Positions 45,670-56,800 of a stretch of 64,000 nt of DNA are shown piece after piece. The position numbers and the translations under genes were made by a program. The notes beneath the pieces are model-generated. The model worked only from the letters and a program-made list of their open reading frames with translations. It was not told the origin of the DNA and ran no database searches. Numbering within the stretch: the first letter of the stretch is position 1; each line of letters begins with the position of its first letter. This stretch comes from Lutjanus erythropterus (taxonomy: Eukaryota > Chordata > Actinopteri > Lutjaniformes > Lutjanidae). Location: positions 35,479,408 to 35,543,407 of the forward strand of contig CM034599.1 in the NCBI GenBank assembly GCA_020091685.1, in the 5' to 3' direction.

Positions 45670-47660
45670 TAATTCAACTTTATTTATGTAGCTTTCATAC
45701 ACACATCAGGCCAAAAGTGCTTCACATAGCGAAATTAAAAGCACACAGGGAAAACTGAATTTAATCAAATGCCGGAATAGAAATTACAACTATAAAACAA
45801 TAAAATGTTAAAATCACCATATAAAATCAATAGAACAAAATAAAATAAACACCAGGGATAAAAACAATGAAAAAACAATGATTAAAATTTAAAAACCACA
45901 GCTATAACATTATTCTAAATTAAAAGCCACATTAAAACGATAGGTCTTTAATTTTTAAAGATACCTAGAGAGCTTACCATTCTAATATCCAGAGACAGCG
46001 AGTTCTGCAGCTGAGGGGCTTAAAAGCAAGAGACACTCTCACTGGTACTTTTATGAGTCACATAAGTAACATTTAAAATAAAAGCAGTCTGTCTGGAACA
46101 TAAAATGAAAGAAAAACTTGGAAGTCAATATAACTTTACATCAACTCTAAAGATAAAAGTAACCAGTGCTGCGTCTTAAGCAGTGGGATAATCCATTTTC
46201 TTTGGTTTAGTTGAGACTCTGGACCCAGAATGCTGAACTAGCTGTACTTTTCTGTAGCTGTAGCTTTTAGGTAGTCCAGTAAGAAAGTGAATTACAGTAG
46301 ACTGATCAGCTAGTAATAAAAGTGTGAGTGAGTATTTCTGCATCTCTCCTGCATCTTAAAAAAATCTGACTCTCCTAAGATGAAACGAAGATGCTAATGA
46401 CCTGGTTAAAATAAAGAATAGAATTTAAACCTAGTTTAAAATCACCCCCAGTAAGGCCATGGTATTGAGTGCATTTTGTCTCTTACTGCTTTTAAAAGAA
46501 TCCCACTTTTCATCTCAGTTTTTCAGGTTTTTTACCATCCACATATTAATGCTAGTGACACTGACAATAAGAACATGCAGTGCATTGGGGTCATTTGACA
46601 AAACAGAAATGTACAATTGACCCTTCTTAAGTTCCGCCCCTTTTTGCTCTGTGCTCCAATAACAATTGAGCAAACCCTGGTCATATTTCTATTTAGCTGT
46701 TTCCTGTACGCAGTATTGTTTTTCCCAGGGTGGCCACGGTATGCCCCACCCTACTCTGCCTCTGATTGGCCTACCCCAATATTCTTACCCTAACCCTACC
46801 CAATCACACTCCTCATGCCTTTAGAGGGTCTACAGGTAAGAGGTGTCACACACTTTACAGATTGTAAAACCCCCTAAGGCAAATTGTTGTGATTTTGGGC
46901 TATGCAAATAAAATTAATAATATAAATAAAAACTGATTTGATTAAACCTACCCAATAACAGCAACGACTTATCCGATCAGAGTCAAATTAGGGTGGGTCA
47001 TGACTTCGCTGTCCTGGGAAAAACAATTTTGCCTCCTGTACTGAGATATGCTACATGCTAAGCCTGTCTTTGTTTAAAAGAAAAAACATTTTCAAGATGG
47101 TTAAATGATGTTGCTCTGGGACCTGGAAAAGCAACATATAACCTACAGCCACATTTTATGTTAGATAATGTTAGCTAAAAATGGTAGTTAACTTGTTAGC
47201 TAGTGTTTTGTCAATATTAGCTACCAGATGTAACTAGCTAGCTAGTGATTGTGGATCAGTGTAGATGAGCTAGAATGTTAGCCAGCATCTTGCTAACGTT
47301 AGTTATCAGATGTAACTAGCTAGCTAATGATTGATGTAGATTAGCTAGCTAGTTATCCAGATATTTGCTAACATTAGTTATAAGATGTAACTAGCTTTAG
47401 CTAGCTATTAGACCTGTTATTGGAGCACAGATCAAAAAGGGGCGGGACTTAGGAGGAGTCAATTGTGTATCATCAGCATAAAAGTAGTAATTGACATAGT
47501 GATTGTTAAAAATGTTACAAGTGGGAGTGTATATAATGAAAACAAAACTGGGCTGGAAATGCATCCTGGAGGAACACCATATTCCATACCAGGAGTCTCT
47601 GATACATTAAGCACCCAGGCTGACAAAAAATGTCTGCCAGTTATATAAATATTACTTAAC
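45670..47660. repeat. Dispersed teleost repeat, split by a nested TIR element
   Basis: The left part (about 45670-46613) opens 'caactttatttatgtagct...gccaaaagtgcttcacatag' and contains 'gaattacagtagactgatc...taataaaagtgtgagtga'. The right part (47466-47660) contains 'tgtatcatcagcata' and 'ctggaggaacaccatattcc'. Together they follow a widespread fish repeat. The opposite end of another copy lies at about 63480-64000. Confidence 0.6.
46614..47465. mobile_element. DNA transposon (non-autonomous) with 50-bp TIRs and TGTA target duplication
   Basis: 46614-46663 and the reverse complement of 47416-47465 agree at about 45 of 50 positions (caattgac...cgcccctttttg...tctgtgctccaataac). The element is flanked by identical TGTA at 46610-46613 and 47466-47469. 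The interior has no transposase frame but holds three 75-82-bp tandem units around 'gatgtaactagctagctag' (about 47170-47410). Superfamily not assignable. Confidence 0.85.
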
Positions 47661-47835
47661 ATCCAGTTAGTACATGGTCAGAAAGACATTTACATTGTAC
47701 ATTATACAGTATACAGTATAAACATAACAATGTATACAAATAATGACAAGATTAAACCTTAACACACACAGTCTAATGTTACCAATACCTGAAATGAAAT
47801 AATGGCTAATAACTGTCTGTTTGCCTCTATACCAG

Positions 47836-47894
47836 GATGGAGCATGGAGACAGAGGGATGGGCGTCTCTCAGCTTCGCTATGAGGAGGAGGAGG
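47836..47894 (+). CDS. slc4a5: slc4a5 exon with start codon
   Basis: The ATG at 47837 opens [19 protein letters not shown]; the exon ends one base into codon 20 (donor gagg|gtgagt). The ATG lies one base after a good acceptor (ttgcctctataccag), so a non-coding upstream exon is implied. The acidic run before the YIGV motif is also seen in the NBCe1-B start. A second in-frame Met at residue 8 is an alternative start. Confidence 0.75.
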
Positions 47895-50800
47895 GTGAGT
47901 GTGTGTGCACATACCACGTGTGTGTGGTTCATATCTATGCTAAATCTATCATGAACTGGCCCTCTGATAATAGAAACAGGAAATTAAGTCATTACACCCA
48001 CTTTGTCTCTTAATATTATCGTGAGACGGTTGATTCATCGCACTAACTTATAGTTTCTCATTTGTCTCTTTTTCCTCCTAATTTGTTCTGAGAGTTTGTG
48101 TTGGTGAATGCTGTTAATGGGCTGTAAATGAGGAGTGAAGATTGTTTTTTGTGTGCATTTATGAGTGTGTATTTGTGGGGTCAGGGAGTTGCATGAGTGT
48201 GTGTGTGAGCTGGTGTGTGTTCCGTCTTCACGCTGAGCAGCAGGTTCGCAGGTTCTGTTCTTTTTCCAAACACCCGATATTGGTTTGCGTCTCCCTGTTG
48301 TTTACTTATTCCACTTGGGGTTTTGTGTGCAATTAGTTTTGAAGTGACAACTTAATTGCCAGCAGATGATCAAACTCACATCATCCAGGTTTTTGTTGCA
48401 AAACAGGGATTATACAAGCCATACGCCAAATCACAAGCAAGCTGCAGGACTGAGTGATTCTGAATAGACTTGATTTGCTTTTAAGACTGTGCCAGAGAAG
48501 GCTGCTGTTGTTAATAAGCAGACATGATGTGGAACATAATTTATTCAGAGTTTGTTAAAGTGGTTTAACATTCATGAAAACACTCCTCTGAGTATGAGGG
48601 GATTAATGAAAGATCTCATTAGACAATCTGTCAGTGTTACTGGCTGTCAGTCAACTATTTTGGGTCTTTTCATGCAACATTCATTTAAGTCACTTACTTT
48701 GAGAAAAAAAAATGTGGTCTTATTAAAGCCTGTTCTTTGAGTAAATTGCTACGGTGTTTTCCAGCAACTTCAAACCTTAGTTTTGTAGAAACACTTTATT
48801 TTAAGGGTGTGCATAAGACTGACATAACACCGTCATAAGCATGACATAACATCTGTCATTATGAATATTTATGACTGTTGTCATTAAGTTTCATTTGGTC
48901 AGTTATGCTGTTTTTAATGTAAAGCTGGCATTGTTTGAGTTGTCTTTGTTATAACAACTCGACATTGACCAAGAAAATAAAGTCTTTGTTATGACAACCT
49001 GACATTAATTAAGACTATAATGTCTTCGTTACAACAACTTGGCATTAATCAAGACAGTTATGTTTTTGTTATGACAACTTGACATTAATCAAGACCAAAA
49101 TGCCTTGACATCTTGACATTATCATACTTAAAGAAAGTATTTAGCTTTATGTGATTTATTACATTACATTAAACTGTCGTATGTGATGGTTTTGACATTG
49201 GCTGTCATGAGACCATTATAATTATGTCTGAATAGTTTCTTTAACCTCAAATACAGTAAGATCCTATGACATTTTGGACTCATAAAGATGTCATTAAGCC
49301 TTATTACACTGTGAAATGGTTTGATGATGGTGTCATGAATAATTCCCTTGACCTCAGAGACGTCTTTGTATTTGTTAATGTCAAATTTTCAAAAACATTT
49401 CAAACAATGTCAACTTTGCATTAAATTACATAATTGACAAAATGACACTGAACAGTCTAAACATTCATAACGACTCCTTCATGATCATAATCAGAACCAT
49501 CTAAATGTGGTCTTCTTAAAGCACGCTCTTAAAGTAAATTGCCACAGCTTTTTACAGCAACTTCAGCAGTTAGTTTTGCATTTAAATGAGTGCAGCCATT
49601 TATACAGTGTAATGTATATTCATGTAACAATCCATCTTTGTTCCCAGACCATCAGTCCATCTACATTGGCGTCCCAGTGCCTCGAGGATATCGACGCAAA
49701 CGCAGGCGAAGGCGCTCCAGTCGTGAGGCCTCTGACGTGGACAGGGACAGACGCTATAGCCACCACAGACACCATGACCACAACCACGACCATGACCACG
49801 ATCGCTACGGAGACATAGATATAGAGGAAGGACTTTTGGATTCAAACGAACAGAGTCTCCAAGACATCAACCGCACAAGTAAGTCAGTGGCCAAATATCA
49901 GTACTGAGGCCTGGTCTGTTTTCACCTGTTGCTCTCTTTCTTCTTCTGATGCGCTGGATTATTACTGCACCAACATTTTGATTGGCTGTTCTGTCAGTCA
50001 ATCACTGTGCTTCAATCAGGGTTCTTTTGCCAGGCTAAACAGTTTGGATCTCAGTTCACAAGGCCAGAGATGTCACATGACTTAGATTTGAATTAGACTC
50101 AAGTCACAGATTTGATGACTTCAAACTTGACTTGACAAAATCAGAAGACTTACAACTCAGACTTTGACATCAACGACCTGTGACTTCACTTGGACCTTTT
50201 GACTTGATGTGACTTGTTAATTATTGATACCTTACCCTAAGCTGAAAAATTAAAACATATTTTAGTTAAAAGTTAAAAGTGTGCCACAAATCAATTCATT
50301 GCTCTCAATTCCTTGTGTCAACTAACGTTAAAGTTATTTATCCCCAGTCAACACCTTATTCCTCAGACCTACTTTGAACCAATCCAACAGCATCCAATCA
50401 AATTGAAGGACAGAACCATGACAAACTAACGTTACACATTAACTTCAACAATGAGATGGTTAGAGAGCTAATGCCTAGCTAACTTCAGTTTAACAGCAAA
50501 GTGACTTTGTAAATCAATGAGGGTTGAAACTCCCTGCTACATTATGACTTGTTTAGGACTTGAAAACTCAAAGTTTAGGTCTTGAGATTTGCCTGTCTTG
50601 ACTTTGGACTTGAGTGAAAAGGCTTGAGACTTACTTGTGATGTGCAAAACAATGATGGGTTCAACCACTGTGCAAGGCTTCTTCAATCTGGCTTTGTTTC
50701 CTGTCCACAATACTCAGACGCAAAACAGTTGTGTAAATGCCCAGTAAGACTTACACATATGCAGAGGAGTGACCATAATCTGTCGAGGCAAATGACTATG

Positions 50801-53800
50801 CTGTTGTTTTACCCTCTCAGTTCACCAAACTTGAGCACAATGTGACGAAAGGATGAAAATTTGTAGACACTACCCATAATTTGCTTATGTGTGAGGCCAG
50901 GCCAAAATGTCCTCTGTCTATGGTTGTGGAAGAGATTTATCAAACCTGAGAAAATAACCCTGATGATATCATTGTGATGTCAGCAGGGTCATCTCAGCTT
51001 GAGTTACGGCTACACCATCTTAACATAAATCTTGTGGCATGTGGAGTATGAAAACGTTTGGAAGGAAGTGACAGTCTAATGAAATACACTGTGTCTTGGG
51101 GGTTTGATCTGCATTAGGGACACAAGCGTTTCACAGCCTCTGATCTTTTGATTTTAATCTTTTTTTTTTTTCAAATCTACCTCTTGTAAGTCTCCCAGTT
51201 TTATGGTGGTGCAATGGTAAATCCGTGAAGTGTCCCTTGAGGACTGTGGAAGTGGTTGGTCATAGATCAGGTTGGTGACTGACCAGACTTTGGTCCTTAA
51301 TAAATTTTGTGCTGACAGCAATTTAATTGAATGGATTGGTGCATAAGACTGACATGGCACCATCATAAAACCATGTCATGACACCTGTCAAGGAGTCTTA
51401 ATGAGTGTTTATGACTGTTTCATTTGGTCAGTAATGTCATTTTTAATGCATCATTTATTTTCATTTTAAAATTGCATAACTGATCAAATGACACTTACTG
51501 GCAACTGTCATAAACATTCTTAAATACTTGTTCTTCATGACATGGCTATGACAGTGTAATGTGAGTCTTATGCACACCCCATCAAATGATGTGTTGCTTG
51601 CTTGTACTTCAGCTATGCAATATATAACGCAGAAATGTGTGAATGCAGACTAAAAGAAACAGCGGCAAATGATAAGAACTAGTCAGGGTTGGAGAATCAA
51701 AAATAATGGAAATGATAAAAGTATGAATAGCCTCCCATACAACATCTGCCTCTTGTTGTGATTGTTGTGCTGTGAATACAGGGACGTACGTCTGTACTCT
51801 TTTAGAAGCAGCTCAAGCGAAGTCTAGTGTACATGACATGTCTTCTGCACACAGCTGTCAGGGTGACTTTTACTTTAAGTATTTAAAAAAAAAAGCTGAA
51901 AAGACTGGCACAGACATGAACCAGACTGTGTCACGTATTACAATTTGTTGCGCTCTCCTACCTCGTGCTTTTGATTTGATTTTGCCTCCTTGCAGCAGTT
52001 TTAACAGTGAACAGCAGGAGTGCAGAGTGTGGCTTCTGTTTCAGGTTGGGGTAATGAGTAGCCTGGCAGAACGCTGCCGCTTTGGCTTTCAGAGACTTTG
52101 GCTGGGAAAGTTGTCCACCTTGCTAAATCGATATGGTGCAATCAGCGGCAAGGCAGCAGAGGTGTTTACATTGTGTGGACTGTGTGCACACTCACACTTA
52201 TAGTCTTTTGCAGTGTGTGGACCTCAGAACATGAATATCAATAATGCATAATAATGCCATTGCCAGTATAGCAGGGACAATAAAGATGTTCAGCACAACA
52301 ACGGGAGAAAATGGAGCAGTGTGAGGCCAAGTAAACAACTTAGAGAGCATATAGCAAGGAAAATAGACTCTGATGATCCTCATTCTGAGCGTAAGAACGA
52401 ACCAAGTGGACTCTTCTCTCTTTAGCAGCAAAAGTAGCTTTTCAGTCTTCATTGGGTTTGGACAAGTTGGTAGACTAAATGTCAAAGTCTGCGTGAAAAC
52501 ATGTTATTTGAAAGGTGTAAATGATCATTTTTATTATACATTTTTCCTTCTAGTTTTGCATGACTTTTTCACCATCACTTGCCATTCAGTAAAGGCAACA
52601 CATAAGTGGAAATCACTGTTAGTTGCTGTCAATAAAGCGCTTCAATATAATTGACTCACCCCCGTGTACAGTAATTACCATACAGCTCAGTCTATAGGTT
52701 AGAAGCACTGTATGTCCAGCTGACAGCTCATTACCCTGCAGCACCGTTCATGAACGTGTGGTCAAATACAACTTCCACAAGACAATGACATGGATTTTAA
52801 GCGCAGTAGGCTCATGATTGAATACCTATAATCAGGTGGAAACGTGTGATCAGGATGTAGGCTTCAGCGCTGCGATCATTAGTGCTGGTGCAGTGGAGCA
52901 AAGATGCAACACCCTACAGCTGGCTGTAAACTGGGTGTAAGTGAAATGATTTACAGCTACACTTTGATTCGTATTGGAGAACACTAAGTGACAAGTCAGT
53001 TCGACTTGATCTTTCAGCAAATGAAAAGGGACATCCTGTTTGAGAACCTGCAGGCTTACACAGCAACAGCTCTGAGCATCCGGTCACATGCATGCCAATA
53101 TTTTTTAGGAAAGTTTTATGATCCTCTAGCCATTAAAGCCTGTTTTAAAAAAAAATGACGTTACAAACTGTAAAAATGTTCAAACATTTCTTTTATTCAG
53201 TGTCTCCGGCGGCGGAGCGGCTACGTTACATCCTGAGCGAAGATGATGACATGCCCACGCCCACGCTCTTCACAGAGATGGACACTCTGCAGAGAGAAGG
53301 GGACGAGCTGGAGTGGAAGGAGTCTGCCAGGTGGAGGACTACACTCACAAACACATGCACACATAAATCAGACACAGTATGCAAACACATGAACCCAACA
53401 AGATTCAGTCTGCACAAAATACATCATATCACACTGTCCAGCAAACTATGTTGAGATTATGATGTGACTCAACACTCAAAATTTTTGATCAAATAAATTG
53501 TGACTCAAAAACACAGCTGTGACATTAACAATGGCTGAGTGAAAAGTGAAAATGAGTGTGAAAATAGTTGTCACTGCCAGACTGTGGAGGCCAAACTGAG
53601 TTCAAGACAGAGATGTAAGAGTTTTTGGTGCTGAAAAAGTCATAAAAGCGATTCTTTGACATAGCAACACCAGCCGCATTCCTGAGCAGTACGCTGCTCC
53701 TCCTGAGTGAGTGAAGTGAGGTCTGTGCTTCTTTCAGCCTGCCTGCTTCACATTCATACACTGTCATACCTGGGAGGTACCCGCTGACACTGCGGGAATC

Positions 53801-56800
53801 TCCTGAGCAGAGGGCACCACCCGCCGAGCTCGAAGAAGCCCCTACAGTTGTGTATTCCTCACTGGCTCCTTCTCTCTGTGTGTTCCGCTGCTTTCAGGTG
53901 GGTGAAGTTTGAAGAGAAGGTGGAGGAGGGAGGAGAACGGTGGAGTAAACCACACGTGTCCACGCTGTCCCTGCATAGTCTTTTCGAGCTCAGGACGTGT
54001 CTCCAGACAGGGACGGTGCTGCTGGACCTGGAGGGCTACTCACTGCCTCAGATAGTTGGTGAGAGATTAGTTCATTTACTAATCATTTCATGTCGGAATT
54101 TAGTTGTTAAAAATGCTGTTCTGTTTTACAGTATATTGTATTGATTGGGCTGCACAATTAATCACAAGTGCAATAAAATCATAATATGGCCACATGCGAT
54201 ATCCTAATCACAGAAGCTGACCTAAAAATTTTGTTCTCCACATGAAAGAAAACATGTTTATTTGGTACTGACCTGAATAAATATAATTTATCATTTATTT
54301 ATTTTAGTGAACATGAAAATTAGAATGAAAGCATTATATAATTTCAGTCAAAATAATTAGGGATGATAATTAATCAATTTTTGATTAATTAGTCATTAAG
54401 AATTCAATTGAGTAAAATTTAATTGATCTATCAAACAAAGATCTGAAATGTAACAATGATGACCATGCTACACATATTTTCAGATATATAAGTATATGTG
54501 TTTAATATGTAGACTGTGATGTTTTCAAATGTCTTCTTTTGTCCAGCCAACAGTCCAAAACCCAAAGACTTCATTTATTGTCAGAAATGACAAAGAAAAG
54601 CAGCAAAACCTCACATTTAAGAAGCTGAAACCTGCAAATGTTTGATATTTTTGCTTGAAAAGGGACTGAACCAATTTATCCATCATGAAAATAGTTGGCA
54701 GCTAATTTTCTTTTGATCGATTAATCTACTAATCGTTGCAGCTCTAATGTGACTAATGTTTCACATTTAGGTCACATGATGACACCTGAGTCAGTTCTGT
54801 TTGCTGTTGAAAACCATTGTTGGTGTTGAAAGTTCAAAAAATTGAGTAAGTGAGCCTTTGAGTTGAAATATTTTATAGCTTGTGCTGTTTACGAGGGTGA
54901 GATTAAACGTCCATGATCAAAACTAAATTTCCGCCTTGTATGAGTTCAAGTTCATTATTCATTTTCTTGACATATTTTTGTGTACAGCCCACATAATGTT
55001 AGCTTGTAGTGGTAGCTACTATCTGCAAAGCTAACACAGCTAACTCCTCCCTAGTTTGTTCCAAAGTTAAATTAGTTTAAATAAGCTCCTCCAAACTGCA
55101 ACTTTTGCCATTTTTAGTGAGCCACGACACAGCTGCACCTCAAATTACTCCTAAATTTGATTTAGCCTAACATTAGGTGTACTAATTAACAGCGCTTTCT
55201 AAATGACACCCCTGAATTAATTCATTTTATTTGCTGCAGCTGTGTTTTCTCTGCTCGAGCCAACCCAGAAAATCACAGAACAAAAGAATATTATCATCTT
55301 TAAATGCAAATATTGTAAGAGCTTCACATGTTAAAGGATTTTAACGTTCTTTTTTAAAAAATTTCTCATGAAATTTTAGCCTAACTTAGTTAAGATAATG
55401 CTATTAATGTGTTGTATCATTACGATCCGCTTGGAATCTTGTGACCTGTTATTAACTCCCAGTGTTTACTGAACCAATAATCTTTAATCCTTTAACTGTT
55501 TTCTACATTATAATGTGTGTATTAATGTATAGACCTTTTTCACAGCAGCCATTTTGGTATGAAATACTAGTGTAAACACAGGTGTTAGCAATGATGCTAA
55601 TTAACCATTCAGGTCAAACAGAGTCAAGGTGCTATTGTTGTTGTGTATGTTGGCTCACTGTAAAGGCTCTGCTACACTCAGTGGAACAGGACTGTAATTA
55701 GCATCATTGGCAACACCTGTGTGATATCAATATGGCTGCCGGGGAAAAAGGTCTGTTATAACATTTATTTTGAACAGTTGCTTTCTTTATTTCTCATGAA
55801 ATTTTAGTCTGTTGTCTAACTTAGCAAAGCTAACAATTTTAATGTTTTAATCTGAATGTAACCTTGTCTCAACTTAACGTATTCTACTGTATTACTGTAT
55901 TCTCTACCCTCTAAACTAACTAGGGACCAATCTGAGGCACACCCTCGCTATACACTCTTCAATAGTTGAATCTAAATAGCATGAATATCAGCATTTCATG
56001 GTTCCTATGCTAGTAAGCTAGCTAGCTAACCAACTGAGCTATTTGCAGTAAGCCAGTGTAGGCTAATGGGTCATCATCAATATACCATAACAATCTTTTT
56101 TTTTTTAGCTCTCTGTGTTGTTAAATGTCGACATTTACAAAGAGTGACACAACTGCCAGTTCATAATTCTACCACTTTCCCCGTACCAGTCACCACACAC
56201 ACGACAAAACGGAAGCTGCAGATGCATTAGTATTAATGTCCAATAAATCAATAAAACAGTCAATAGAAAATGAATCAATAGCAGCAGTTACTGTCTTTCC
56301 CAGTTTGCAGCAAAGTTAAACAACCACCAGTAGTTTAAATTGAAGTTCCATATAGCACATTGCCATTTGTGTTTGCATGTACATTACCTCGATGTTGTTG
56401 TTAAACAGCTTATATCTCAATTTTTACACTTCTTGATCCAGTGACTGATAGAATAATGTTAGACCCGTACCACTTAGATGGGGAAATAGGTTTGGTTCAG
56501 TGGTCAAGAATGTTTTCATGAAACATGCATGTGTAGAAATTTTACTTACTCCGTTGCCCTCATCTCGTAACACTGTGTCACATCTGTACCAAATTAACGT
56601 ACCCAAGAGTTTGACCTTCATTTACTTTGATCTCCAGCATGTTTGGTGTCTCTAAACTGATCATAAATGAAGGGGACCTTGTTAGTCAGTATAGTAAAAT
56701 TTGGTCTAATTTCTTGCTGTTGTTCTCATTGATCTGTTCTTAGTATTGGAAAGCTTATTAAAGAGTAACATTGGTATTTTCCAACCTGGACCATCAGTCT

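Larger units (their letters stand above)
27651..47835. other. Intergenic region / possible slc4a5 leader region
   Basis: About 20 kb with no recognised coding exon on either strand. It is dominated by mobile and tandem repeats, listed separately. Because the first slc4a5 coding exon appears to start with a splice acceptor, one or more non-coding leader exons should lie somewhere here. Candidates are given in the findings. Confidence 0.55.
47895..49647 (+). other. slc4a5 intron after start exon
   Basis: A 1.75-kb GT-AG intron. Most of its second half is a 'ggtgtgcataagactgacat' element (about 48803-49500) with four 40-bp tandem units, bracketed by a 65-75-bp direct repeat. Confidence 0.7.
49879..53200 (+). 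other. slc4a5 intron 2
   Basis: A 3.3-kb GT-AG intron with a 'gacttgactt' repeat (about 50082-50650) and a 243-bp foldback element (51338-51580). A 143-codon frame at 51772-52203 has no recognisable domain or splice context. Otherwise nothing identified. Confidence 0.7.

Noticed and set aside
51772-52203. 143-codon plus-strand open frame in slc4a5 intron 2
   Set aside because: It includes a poly-A-derived Lys run and has no recognised motif; the flanking slc4a5 exons splice together in phase without it.
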